Assembly: GCA_036556425.1 (NCBI GenBank)
Contig: DATBJJ010000051.1
Coordinates: 49,861 to 113,860, forward strand
Source of the DNA: DATBJJ01 sp036556425
GTDB lineage: Bacteria > Acidobacteriota > Vicinamibacteria > Vicinamibacterales > 2-12-FULL-66-21
Length of the DNA stretch: 64,000 nt
Reading direction: 5' to 3'
Shown: one piece after another, positions 54,502 through 63,645 of the stretch
Layout of the letters: every line of letters begins with the position of its first letter
Numbering within the stretch: the first letter of the stretch is position 1
Notes under the pieces: generated by a model
What the model saw: only the letters and a program-made list of their open reading frames with translations
Told to the model about the DNA's origin: nothing
Database searches by the model: none
Position numbers and translations under genes: made by a program

Positions 54502-56715
54502 ATGCAGATGATGAATCCTCGAGTGTCCGAGCGTCGGGCCGTCCGGGCGTCCGTCACAACCGCGTTGGTCGTGTGCTCCATCCTCGCCGCGCCGGTCCAC
54601 ACGCAGCAGCAACAGCCGGCGCCGCAGCGCGCGGAAGGCGTCCTGCGCGACAACGTCACCGCCGTCCTCGTGGACGTCGTCGTGCGCGACAGGCGCGGGC
54701 AGCCGGTCCGCGATCTTGCGCAGTCCGACTTCGAGGTGATCGAGAGCGGCGTCGCGCAGCCGATTGGATCGTTCCTGCCGGTCTTCGAGCAGCCAACAGG
54801 TGACGCGGCCAAATCCGCGCATCCTGCTGCGTCGGCGGCCGCGTCGGCGATCGTCAATCCCGGGCCGGGTGTCACGGCGCTCGTCTTCGATCGACTGCGC
54901 CCTGAAGCGCGCCGGATCGCCGCGCAGGCGGCACGCAGCTATATGGGATCGAAGGAAGAAAGCGCGGACTTCGTCGCGGTTTTCGGTATCGATCTCGGCC
55001 TGACGGCGTACGTGCCTTTCACGAGGAACGCGGTTGCGCTCCGCAGAGCGCTCGACGCGATGGTGATCAGCTCGTCGAACGGCCCGAACACGGCTGAAGC
55101 GCGTCGAGCGGTCGCTGACGCGATGCAGCAGGCGGAAACTGCCGCGCGCGCATCGAATCAGGCCACCGCGACGGCCACCGGCCCCGGAGCGGCCGCCGCG
55201 ATCGGCACCGCGCCGGCGACGGCGCTGCTGGCGGCGATGCAAGCGAGCATCGTGTCCGACTTTCAGGCCATGGATCAGGACCAGCAGGGTTATGCGACCA
55301 CGACCGCCCTGCTTGCGATCGTCAGATCGCTGGGACGGATTCCCGGCCGCAAGAGCCTCGTGCTCTTCTCTGAAGGTCTCTCGATACCCGATGCCGTTCA
55401 GCGCTTCTATCTTGGCGTCATCGACGCCGCGAACCGGGCGAACGTGAGCATCTATACGATGGATGCCGTCGGTCTGCGCGCGCAGAGCGACACCGCGCAG
55501 GTCCGGGACGCCGTGAACATGGCGGCCGCAGGAGGCATCAACTCCGGATACTCGGCCGACGGCGTGATGTCAGATGCGTACACACGCAATCTCGAGGGCA
55601 ACTCCACCTCGCTTCGAAGCGACCCGGCCTACACGCTGGGCGAGCTGGCGAGCGCGACCGGCGGCTTGTTCTTCAACAACACCAACAACCTCGCACCCGC
55701 GTTCGATCGCGTCGAAAACGATCTGCGCAACTACTACCTGCTCGGCTACACGCCGACAAACACGACGTACGACGGCAAGTTCCGCACGATCGAGGTCAAG
55801 GTGAAGCGGCCGGGCGTGACGATTTCCGCGCGCAAGGGCTACTTCGCCGTCCGCGATCCTGGCGGCGTAGCGGTCAACTCGTGGGAGGTGCCCGCGCTTG
55901 CCGCGCTCGAGCAGAAACCGGTCGGCAACGCCTTCCCGATCCGCGCCGGCGCGATGCTCTTCCCCGAGCGCGGACGCCCTGGTCTCGTGCCGATCGTCGT
56001 CGATCTGAAGACGGCGCCCTTGACGTTCCAGGCTGCGGCGGATGGCAAGACCTACACCTCAGACTTCACCGTCCTCGTCCGATTCGTCGATCAGGTCGAT
56101 CCGAGAGGCAGCGTCGTTCGGAAGGTGAGCCAGCACTACGAGATCAAGGGGCCGATCGACCAGATGGAGCGCGCGAAGAACGGCGAAGTGCTCTTCTATC
56201 GCGAGTCCGAGCTGCCGCCTGGGCTCTACACGATGGAGTCGATCGTGTACGACGCGTTGTCCGGAAAATCGAGCGTCCGCTTCTCGAGCGTCGAGATCCC
56301 GAAACAAGCGGAGGGAACACTGCGCGCGAGCAGCCTCGTCCTCGTCAAGCGAAGCGAGAGGGTTCCTGAAAAGGAGCAGCGAGCGGATCACCCGCTGATG
56401 GTGAAGGACGCGATCCTCCACCCGAACCTCGGCGATCCAATCAGCAAAGCGTCGAAAGAGCTCGGCTTCTACTTCGTCGTCTATCCAGCGCCTGACACGG
56501 CGGCAACGGAATCACGCCTCGAGCTCCTGCAGAACGGCAAGCTCGTGGCGCAGCTGCCGATGCCGCTCTCGGCACCGGACACATTGGGACGCGTGCAGCA
56601 GGTCGGCCGTCTTCCCCTCGCACAGCTTGCGCCCGACACGTACGAATTGCGCGTGATCATCACGCAGGGGACGACGCAGGTTGTCCGGTCGGCGATGGTG
56701 CGTCTCACAGAGTGA
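54502..56715 (+). CDS. Secreted VWFA-related domain protein 1
   Basis: A 737-residue exported protein of the 'VWFA-related Acidobacterial domain' type. After the signal peptide (TALVVCSILAAPVHT) comes VTAVLVDVVVRDRRGQPVRD, the usual opening beta-sandwich that precedes the VWA fold. The VWA core then has TALVFDRLRPEARRIA and RKSLVLFSEGLSIPDAV, but the classic MIDAS DxSxS is replaced by DRLRPEA, so metal-dependent adhesion is doubtful. C-terminal immunoglobulin-like segments (about 450-737) follow. It is a paralogue of 56722-58917 and 62293-63624. It sits 1 bp after TPR2 and 6 bp before the next VWFA gene. Confidence 0.88.
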   Translation: MQMMNPRVSERRAVRASVTTALVVCSILAAPVHTQQQQPAPQRAEGVLRDNVTAVLVDVVVRDRRGQPVRDLAQSDFEVIESGVAQPIGSFLPVFEQPTGDAAKSAHPAASAAASAIVNPGPGVTALVFDRLRPEARRIAAQAARSYMGSKEESADFVAVFGIDLGLTAYVPFTRNAVALRRALDAMVISSSNGPNTAEARRAVADAMQQAETAARASNQATATATGPGAAAAIGTAPATALLAAMQASIVSDFQAMDQDQQGYATTTALLAIVRSLGRIPGRKSLVLFSEGLSIPDAVQRFYLGVIDAANRANVSIYTMDAVGLRAQSDTAQVRDAVNMAAAGGINSGYSADGVMSDAYTRNLEGNSTSLRSDPAYTLGELASATGGLFFNNTNNLAPAFDRVENDLRNYYLLGYTPTNTTYDGKFRTIEVKVKRPGVTISARKGYFAVRDPGGVAVNSWEVPALAALEQKPVGNAFPIRAGAMLFPERGRPGLVPIVVDLKTAPLTFQAAADGKTYTSDFTVLVRFVDQVDPRGSVVRKVSQHYEIKGPIDQMERAKNGEVLFYRESELPPGLYTMESIVYDALSGKSSVRFSSVEIPKQAEGTLRASSLVLVKRSERVPEKEQRADHPLMVKDAILHPNLGDPISKASKELGFYFVVYPAPDTAATESRLELLQNGKLVAQLPMPLSAPDTLGRVQQVGRLPLAQLAPDTYELRVIITQGTTQVVRSAMVRLTE

Positions 56716-56721
56716 TTCTTC

Positions 56722-58917
56722 ATGATGAAAGCTGTCGCCGCCGGCGTCGCGCTCTCGATGGTCGTCGTCGGCGTCCCGTCGGCGCAGCGCGCCGCGCCCC
56801 AGCGCGATAGCAGCACGCTGTCGTCCACGGTCACGGCGGTACTCGTGGACGTGGTCGTTCGCGACCGCAACGGCCGGCCGGTACTCGACCTCGACGCCGG
56901 AGACTTCTCGGTGGCGGAGGACGGCGTTCCCCACAAGGTCGAGAGCTTCACGCGAATCTCGCGCGGCGCCGGCATCGGCGTGTCCGTCGCCTGGCGCACG
57001 CCGGGCACCACCGTCGTCGACGGCTCTCCCGCAAGTCCAGTCAATGCCGCATCCGATCCTCTGCAGAGCGAAGGCGCGACCGCGATCGTGTTCGATCAGC
57101 TCTCGTCCGAATCGCTTCGGCTCGCGCAGAAAGCAACGCTCGGCTACATCCCGATGAGCGGCGAGGCCAGCGTTCGCGTGGGCGTGTTCTCGAACGAGAT
57201 GGGAATCCGCGTGCTGCAGGGATTCACGACCGACCGGGCGCTGATTCGGCGCGCCGTCGCGAGCGTGCTCCCGACCGGTGCGACGGCCGGCGAGCAGAAA
57301 GTAGAGCGCACCGACGATCTGCAGGCACGTCGTCGCGATTTGTACGCGCAGGACGACCCGACCGGCGGAGGCGCGTCGGCGAACACCCAAGCGCTCGCGC
57401 AGAACGCGTCGGCCATCGGCCTGAGAGAAACCGAGCTCCGGATGATCCAGACGGAGCTCAACATGATCCGCGCGATGGAGCACCTGGATCGCGAGAACAG
57501 AGGGTACGACACGGCGCTGACGCTGCTCGGCGTGATTCGAACGCTTGCGAGTTATCCCGGGCGGAAGACGATCGTGTTCTTCTCGGAAGGGCTGCCCGTC
57601 TCCCCCGTGCTCTCGGCGAGGCTCGACTCGATCATCGAGGCGGCCAACCGCTCGAACGTGACGGCGTATGCGATCGACGCCAACGGCTTGCGGACCAAGA
57701 GCACGTCCACGGCCCTGCAGAAGGAAGTCGATGCGTTCGCCGAGGAGCGATTCCGGCAGCTCTCGTCTGGTGTCGATCGAGGGGACCAGCCGATGATGAA
57801 GGAGATGGAGCGCGTCGAGGACACGCTGCGTCTCGATTCGCGAACCGGGCTCGCCCGCCTTGCCGGCGATACCGGAGGCATTCTCGTCGAGCAGTCGAAC
57901 GATCTATCGTCCGCCTTCCGGCGGATAGACGAAGACAGCCAGTTCCACTACCTGCTCACCTACGCGCCGAAGAACACCGTGTTCGACGGCGCGTTTCGCT
58001 CGATCCAGGTGAAGGTCCGCCGGCCCGGCTCGCAGGTGTTCGCGCGCAAAGGATATCGGGCGATCCGGACGTCGGTCGCGACCGGAGCCGGCAACTATGA
58101 AGCGCCGGCGCTCGCGCTGCTCGATCGAGGCCCGCTGCCGAACGCTTTCCCGATACACGCCGCGAGCTTCAGCTTCCCCGATCCGGTACGGCCGGGGCTG
58201 ACGCCTGTCATCGTTCACCTTGCCACGAACCGGCTGCACTTCCAGGTGAACGATCGGCGCGCCTCGTATGCGGCCGACGCCGCGATCGTCGTGCGCGTTC
58301 GCGATGGCGAAGGACGCGAGGTCCAGAAGATCAGCCAGCAGTACCTGCTTGCCGGCGACGTCAAGGATCTGGATGCCGCGAAGCGCGGCGAGATTCTGTT
58401 CTATCGGGAGCTGGATCTGCCGGTCGGCGTCTACACGATCGAATCGGTCGTGTTCGACGCGAACGCCGCGGCAGGAAGCGCGCGCGTCTCGACGCTGACC
58501 GTGCCGCGTCCCGATCCGGCCTCTCTCGGAATGAGCAGTCTCGTCCTCGTGAGGCGCGTCGAAGAGGTGAGCGATCCGCCGCGCGCCGGATCGGAGCCGC
58601 CGCTCTACGTCGGGCGCTCGCTCCTCTATCCCAATCTCGGCGAGCCGATCGCCAAGTCGGCCGCGAGCGAGCTGCCCTTCTACTTCGCTCTGTATGGACC
58701 GCGCGACGGGATCGCGCCACGCGTGCAGCTCCTGCAGAACGGCCGCGCGCTCGCGGACGCGCCGCTCTCGTTGCCCGCGTCCTCTGGCCCGCGAGTCCAG
58801 CACGTCGGCCGCCTCCCTGTCGCGTCGCTCCCCGCCGGCACGTACGAGCTGCGAATCAGCGTGAAAGATGGCTCCCGCGAGATCTCCAGGAGCGCATTCT
58901 TCACGATTCAGGAATAG
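56722..58917 (+). CDS. Secreted VWFA-related domain protein 2
   Basis: A 731-residue paralogue of the preceding gene. Signal peptide (AVAAGVALSMVVVGVPSA), VTAVLVDVVVRDRNGRPVLD, then the VWA-like core with TAIVFDQLSSESLRLAQ and GRKTIVFFSEGLPVSPVL. The MIDAS site is again altered (DQLSSES, retaining two serines). The C-terminal half has beta-rich Ig-like segments and LSRSAFFTIQE. Gene pair arrangement suggests duplication followed by divergence, or two subunits of one complex. The stop lies within an AGCT heptamer array, and the next gene on the other strand ends 56 bp later. Confidence 0.88.
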   Translation: MMKAVAAGVALSMVVVGVPSAQRAAPQRDSSTLSSTVTAVLVDVVVRDRNGRPVLDLDAGDFSVAEDGVPHKVESFTRISRGAGIGVSVAWRTPGTTVVDGSPASPVNAASDPLQSEGATAIVFDQLSSESLRLAQKATLGYIPMSGEASVRVGVFSNEMGIRVLQGFTTDRALIRRAVASVLPTGATAGEQKVERTDDLQARRRDLYAQDDPTGGGASANTQALAQNASAIGLRETELRMIQTELNMIRAMEHLDRENRGYDTALTLLGVIRTLASYPGRKTIVFFSEGLPVSPVLSARLDSIIEAANRSNVTAYAIDANGLRTKSTSTALQKEVDAFAEERFRQLSSGVDRGDQPMMKEMERVEDTLRLDSRTGLARLAGDTGGILVEQSNDLSSAFRRIDEDSQFHYLLTYAPKNTVFDGAFRSIQVKVRRPGSQVFARKGYRAIRTSVATGAGNYEAPALALLDRGPLPNAFPIHAASFSFPDPVRPGLTPVIVHLATNRLHFQVNDRRASYAADAAIVVRVRDGEGREVQKISQQYLLAGDVKDLDAAKRGEILFYRELDLPVGVYTIESVVFDANAAAGSARVSTLTVPRPDPASLGMSSLVLVRRVEEVSDPPRAGSEPPLYVGRSLLYPNLGEPIAKSAASELPFYFALYGPRDGIAPRVQLLQNGRALADAPLSLPASSGPRVQHVGRLPVASLPAGTYELRISVKDGSREISRSAFFTIQE

Positions 58918-58975
58918 CTATCAGCTGTCAGCTATCAGCTGTCAGCTGAGAGCTGAGAGCTGAAAGCTGAGAGCT
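58916..58975. repeat. Heptamer array AGCTNNN x8 with inverted halves
   Basis: AGCTATC, AGCTGTC, AGCTATC, AGCTGTC, then AGCTGAG, AGCTGAG, AGCTGAA, AGCTGAG, ending AGCT. The first base pair of the array overlaps the stop TAG of VWFA protein 2 and the end reaches the stop of the VCBS gene. The two halves are roughly complementary and can form a hairpin. Confidence 0.9.
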
Positions 58976-60470
58976 ACTTCTTTCTGGTCCACACGTCGAG
59001 CCAATCCGCGGCGGTCTTCTCCAGCGTGAAGCGGCCCGCCACGATCTCGACACCGCCGTCGCCGTCGAGATCGCCGACGTCGAGCGTCGCGTAGCGCGGA
59101 AAGCCCATCGCGATCGTGTGCCGCACGAACGTTCCCCGCGTCGTCTGCTCCAGCCACACGAGCGCCGACAGCGTGCGCTCGTCCACGTCGGATCCGCCGG
59201 CGAGCAACGCCGCGGCGACGATGTCGAGATCGCCGTCGCCGTCCATGTCGATCGCCTTCGCGCCGTGGACGCCCGGCATCCGCGCGAGCGTGCGCTCGGC
59301 GAACGGATAGCTTCCCGTGTTCTCGAGCCACTGGATTCCGTGATACGGCTTCACGATCCCGTCGTCGAACGTGTCGCCGTGCGTGAGGAGGACGTCGAGG
59401 TCGCCGTCCTTGTCGAGGTCCACGACTTGTATGCCAGACGATCCCCAGTTCGGATGCGGCGCCGCGTAGATGACTTTCTGGTCGAACGTGAAATCGCCCG
59501 TGCCCTTGTTGATGTAGGCGACCACGGTCTCGTGCTCCTGCGCCAGCAGGGTGACGAGATCCATCTTGCCGTCGCGATTGAGATCGAGCGGGATGACGTC
59601 GATGGCGCCCGTGCGCGGATCGATCGTGTGTGTCGTGAACGAAGGCTTTGCGCCGCTCGACGATCGGTTCTCGAGAATGTCGACGTGACCCGATGTTCGC
59701 CAGCCGAACGCTGCCACGGCCAGATCGTTTGCGCCGTCGCCGTTGAAGTCGGCGGACTCGACGTCCGCGACGCGGGGCCATCCGTCCAGCCAGAACGTGC
59801 CGTACTTGCCCGTCGCCAGACCGCGGAGCCAGATTACGCCGCCGCTCTTGTGATCGGCCGGAAAGAACTCGCCGAGATCGCCGACGAGCAGATCCTCGAC
59901 GCCGTCGCGATCGACATCCGTCATCGAGACGCGCGATGGATGCGGGATGCTCGCGAGCACGGACAAGGTCCTGCTCGCTTGCGACGAGCGTCTCACGAAG
60001 ACGACGCCGTGGCGCATGTCGGTGCCGAGGACGTCCAGACGCTTGTCGCCGTCGATGTCCACCAACCGGACGCTGGACACCGCCGGCGGCCCGGGCATCT
60101 CCGCCATCGTCAACGTCGACTTGACGAACTTTATCGGGGACGCCGCCGGGTCCGGCCACGGCTCCGGCGCCGGGAGACGCTCCGGCGCACGGCTCGTGTA
60201 GTACGCCAGCGCCTGCTCCAGATCTGGCGGGAGCTGAATCGTGCGGCTCACGGCCTCCATCTGACCCGCGGGCGGCACGCGCTTCTCGCGGATGAAATGC
60301 ATCATCACGACCTCGTCGCGCCACGCGGCGCGCGGGAGGATGTCCGCGGGAGGAAACGTGTGGCACCCCGAGCACGCCGCGCGCGCCTGCTGTTCGGGTG
60401 TCGAGGCGGGCTGACGCACGGCAAACAGCGCCGCACAGCACGCTGCAGTAACCCACCAGGCTGAACGCAT
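58974..60470 (-). CDS. Exported VCBS/FG-GAP propeller protein with one CXXCH motif
   Basis: A 498-residue protein. Signal peptide ends near residue 20 (VTAACCAALFAVRQ). A CSGCHTFPPADILP segment at residues 33-46 gives one c-type haem motif, but the usual axial Met further on is not certain. Then FG-GAP repeats (DIDGDKRLDVLG, DLDKDGDLDVLLTHGD, DMDGDGDLDIVAAALL) form a calcium-type propeller. The combination is like the cytochrome-containing FG-GAP proteins of Planctomycetota. It could be an extracellular electron-carrying or binding protein. It diverges from the ASPIC/UnbV gene and converges with VWFA protein 2. Confidence 0.87.
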   Translation of the reverse strand: MRSAWWVTAACCAALFAVRQPASTPEQQARAACSGCHTFPPADILPRAAWRDEVVMMHFIREKRVPPAGQMEAVSRTIQLPPDLEQALAYYTSRAPERLPAPEPWPDPAASPIKFVKSTLTMAEMPGPPAVSSVRLVDIDGDKRLDVLGTDMRHGVVFVRRSSQASRTLSVLASIPHPSRVSMTDVDRDGVEDLLVGDLGEFFPADHKSGGVIWLRGLATGKYGTFWLDGWPRVADVESADFNGDGANDLAVAAFGWRTSGHVDILENRSSSGAKPSFTTHTIDPRTGAIDVIPLDLNRDGKMDLVTLLAQEHETVVAYINKGTGDFTFDQKVIYAAPHPNWGSSGIQVVDLDKDGDLDVLLTHGDTFDDGIVKPYHGIQWLENTGSYPFAERTLARMPGVHGAKAIDMDGDGDLDIVAAALLAGGSDVDERTLSALVWLEQTTRGTFVRHTIAMGFPRYATLDVGDLDGDGGVEIVAGRFTLEKTAADWLDVWTRKK

Positions 60471-60551
60471 GACATCGATCGTACTTCAACCGTGGTACTT
60501 CAACCCGTAGACCCTCATGTCCCGATCCGTTCGATACAATTGGACCCGCTC

Positions 60552-62267
60552 ATGAGTCGTTCTACTCGGTCCCTCATTCCCACGCGACGAGACTTCATTC
60601 GGGTCATCGGCCTCAGCGGCCTTTCAGCTATCGCGAGTCCGCGCTTGCGGACCGGGATGCAAGGCCCGCCGCTCTTCGAGGAAGTCCCAGCGAGCGCGAG
60701 CGGCATCACGTGGGTTCATCAGAACGCGATGTCGGCGAACCGGTATCTGCCCGAGACGATGGGGCCGGGCGTGGCGTTCTTCGACTACGACAACGACGGG
60801 TGGATGGACATCTTCATGGTCAACAGCGGCGCGGCGGATTTCTATCAGCCGCCGGCGCCGCTCAAGAACGTCCTCTACAAGAACAACCGGGACGGCACGT
60901 TCACCGACGTGACCGACAAGGCGGGCGTCGCCGGCGGCCGCGAGTTCGGCATGGGCTGCGCCATCGCGGACTACGACAACGACGGGCATCAGGACATCCT
61001 CGTCACCGCGTACGGGCGGTGCACGCTCTATCACAACAACGGCAACGGCACGTTTACAGACGTGACCGACAAGGCAGGCGTCGCGTCGCCCGGATGGACG
61101 ACGAGCGCGGTCTGGTTCGACTACGACAACGACGGCCGGCTCGATCTGTTCCTGTGCAGCTTCGTCCAGTACTCCGTGAAGAACGACGTCTTCTGCGGCG
61201 ACAACAAGCTCGGCAAACGCTTCTACTGCATCCCGCGGGTGTTCAAACCGACGTCGAGCCTGCTCTATCGCAACAACGGCGACGGAACGTTCACGAAGGT
61301 CAGCGGCGGCACCCACATCGAGCGCGCCCTTGGCAAGGCGCTCGGCGTCGTCGCCACGGACATCAACAACGACGGCCTGCTCGACCTCTTCGTCGCGAAC
61401 GATACCGTTCAGAATTTCCTGTTCGTGAATCGCGGCAAGGGCGTGTGGGAAGAGAAGGCGCTCGCGGCGGAGGTCGGCTTCAGCTCGAACGGGACGCCGC
61501 GATCCGGCATGGGAGTCGACGCCGCGGACTTCAACAACGACGGCAAACAGGATCTCTTCGTCGCGAACGTCGACCAGGAGATGTTCTCGCTCTACAAGAA
61601 CGAGGGAAACGAGTTCTTCGCGGACGTTGCCGCGCCGAACGCGGTCGCGCAGGCGACGCGTCTGATGAGCGGATGGGGCCTGAAGTTCTTCGACTACGAC
61701 AACGACGGTTTCGTCGATCTGTTCCTCGCGAACGGTCATCCCGACGACATGATCGAGAGCTATTCGCGTCAGGTCCGATACAAGGAGCCGCTGCTGCTCT
61801 TCCACCACGACGGCACGAAGCTGGTGCACGTGAGCGGACAGAGCGGCCCGGTGTTCCAGAAGCTCTTCCCGGCGCGCGGCCTTGCCGTCGGCGACTACAA
61901 CAACGACGGCCGCGTCGACGTCTTGATCGGGAACAACGGCGAAGCGCCGCTGCTGCTCAAGAACAACTCGGCGGCCGGCCATCACTGGCTGGGCCTGAAG
62001 CTGCAGGGAACGAGCTGCAATCGCGACGCGATCGGCGCGACGATCACGTGGTCGGCCAACGGCGTGACGAGGAGCCGGTTCAAGACTCACGGCGGGAGCT
62101 ACATGTCGTCGCACGACATGCGCGAAGTGCTCGGCCTCGGGACAGCGGCGAAAGTCGATTGGGTCGAAATCAAATGGCCGCAGCCCAGCGGGCGCGTGCA
62201 GCGGATCGCGGATCTCCCGATCGATCGCTACGTGACCATCGTCGAAGGCAAGGGACGTGTAGAATAG
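60552..62267 (+). CDS. Tat-exported CRTAC1-like FG-GAP/ASPIC-UnbV protein
   Basis: A 571-residue protein. Twin-arginine signal (TRRDFIRVIGLSGLSAIA), then a propeller of FG-GAP repeats each with a DYDNDGxxD-type calcium loop (FFDYDNDGWMDIFM, DYDNDGHQDILVTA, DYNNDGRVDVLIGN), and a C-terminal ASPIC/UnbV domain (about 490-571, with VTIVEGKG at the end). The family is extracellular and calcium-binding, of unknown role. The ATG at 60552 starts the Tat signal; a start 60 bp earlier has no family match. Its partner VCBS gene is divergent with an 81-bp gap, and a VWFA gene follows 25 bp downstream. Confidence 0.9.
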   Translation: MSRSTRSLIPTRRDFIRVIGLSGLSAIASPRLRTGMQGPPLFEEVPASASGITWVHQNAMSANRYLPETMGPGVAFFDYDNDGWMDIFMVNSGAADFYQPPAPLKNVLYKNNRDGTFTDVTDKAGVAGGREFGMGCAIADYDNDGHQDILVTAYGRCTLYHNNGNGTFTDVTDKAGVASPGWTTSAVWFDYDNDGRLDLFLCSFVQYSVKNDVFCGDNKLGKRFYCIPRVFKPTSSLLYRNNGDGTFTKVSGGTHIERALGKALGVVATDINNDGLLDLFVANDTVQNFLFVNRGKGVWEEKALAAEVGFSSNGTPRSGMGVDAADFNNDGKQDLFVANVDQEMFSLYKNEGNEFFADVAAPNAVAQATRLMSGWGLKFFDYDNDGFVDLFLANGHPDDMIESYSRQVRYKEPLLLFHHDGTKLVHVSGQSGPVFQKLFPARGLAVGDYNNDGRVDVLIGNNGEAPLLLKNNSAAGHHWLGLKLQGTSCNRDAIGATITWSANGVTRSRFKTHGGSYMSSHDMREVLGLGTAAKVDWVEIKWPQPSGRVQRIADLPIDRYVTIVEGKGRVE

Positions 62268-62292
62268 GTCCGCCGCCTGCCGGGGAGAGCAC

Positions 62293-63624
62293 GTGAGAGG
62301 ACTATCTCAGTCAGCTCCGATCCTCGCTGCTTCGCTTCTGCTATTGCCCACAGCGCTGGGACGGGCTCACACTCAGCCACCCATCACGAAGGTTGGAACC
62401 ACGGGCGTCTTGATCGACGCAACCGTGCTCGATCGCAACGGTCAACCGATCCTGGACCTGCGGCCGGATGAATTCGAGGTGACCGAAGACGGCAAGCGCC
62501 AGCAGATCGTATCCGTCACGTTGGTGACACGGGGCACGGCGCGAACGATCGACGGGACGAGTGGACGGGGAGCGGCGGCACCCTCAGGACACGGCTCTCC
62601 GGTGTCCGAGTCATCTGCTCCCGCGGGAATGACCGAGAACATACCCGCGGTGACGGCGCTGCTCTTCGATTTGCTTGGGACGGAGTCGCGCGCGCTCGCC
62701 CAACGCGCTGCGCTCGCCTACATTTCGACGCTGTCGGCGGAGCACGAATATGCCGGCATCTTTGCGGCGGATTCGACACTGTCGATGCTGCAGCCGTTCA
62801 CGAACAAACGCGAGGTGCTGCAGCAGGGTATCGTTGCCTTGGCGTCCAGACCAACGATGCAGAGCGACCGCGCTGGCGGCTCACGCATGCAGCAGATGCC
62901 ACTGGATCCCAGTCGTCCGTCGACGGCGGGCGCCGAATATGGCAGCGGCTGGGTGAACGCGCGCGAGCGCGAGGCGCTGTTGAACGCGCCAGGCGCTGAA
63001 GGCGTGTTGCGGCGAATCGAGCTGCGGATGTGGGATGGTTACCAACAGCTTTTCGCCGAGCTCGAAGGGCAGGTCTCGATCGCCGGCCTGCGCGCCGCGG
63101 TCGACGCGCTCGCCCTGATGCCCGGACGGAAGACGATTCTCTACTTCGCCGAGAACGTTCCCGTAACAGCGCGGATCAAGCCTGCCTTCGATGCGCTGAT
63201 CGGACAGGCGAATCGGCACAACATCACGATCCATCCAATCGACGCCGCTGGCCTGCGCGTTCACAGCGAGGAGGCCAAGGTGGGGCGGAGCGTGGACGTT
63301 GCCGGCGGGCAGGGCATCGGCGATATCAAGCGCGGCGATGGCCCAATGACGAAGGAGCTCGAGCACCAGGAACAAGTTTTGACGTCGCGGTCGTCCGCCG
63401 TCCTCGGTCGGCTCGCAAGAGAAACCGGCGGTACGTTGCTGGAAAACACGAACAACCTCGCTGCCGGTATCGCGCGCATGCAGCACGAGCGCGCGACGTA
63501 CTACATCCTCGCCTACAACCCGTCCAACGCGGCAGCGGACAAGAAATTCCGCAAGGTAAGCGTCAAGGTGAAGCGATCCGACGCCAGCGTGAGAGCCCGG
63601 CCCGGATATGTGATGTCGCCATGA
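62293..63624 (+). CDS. Secreted VWFA-related domain protein 3
   Basis: A 443-residue shorter member of the VWFA-related family. Signal peptide (SAPILAASLLLLPTALG), opening sandwich TGVLIDATVLDRNGQPILD, VWA-like core TALLFDLLGTESRALAQRAA and GRKTILYFAENVPVTARI. It ends shortly after the VWA fold with VKVKRSDASVRARPGYV, so the long C-terminal Ig-like half of the two paralogues is missing. Start is GTG 62293 with GGGGAG at 62282-62287. It probably forms a unit with the ASPIC/UnbV protein upstream. Confidence 0.88.
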   Translation: MRGLSQSAPILAASLLLLPTALGRAHTQPPITKVGTTGVLIDATVLDRNGQPILDLRPDEFEVTEDGKRQQIVSVTLVTRGTARTIDGTSGRGAAAPSGHGSPVSESSAPAGMTENIPAVTALLFDLLGTESRALAQRAALAYISTLSAEHEYAGIFAADSTLSMLQPFTNKREVLQQGIVALASRPTMQSDRAGGSRMQQMPLDPSRPSTAGAEYGSGWVNAREREALLNAPGAEGVLRRIELRMWDGYQQLFAELEGQVSIAGLRAAVDALALMPGRKTILYFAENVPVTARIKPAFDALIGQANRHNITIHPIDAAGLRVHSEEAKVGRSVDVAGGQGIGDIKRGDGPMTKELEHQEQVLTSRSSAVLGRLARETGGTLLENTNNLAAGIARMQHERATYYILAYNPSNAAADKKFRKVSVKVKRSDASVRARPGYVMSP

Positions 63625-63645
63625 CGGCGACTGCCAAACGCGCCG

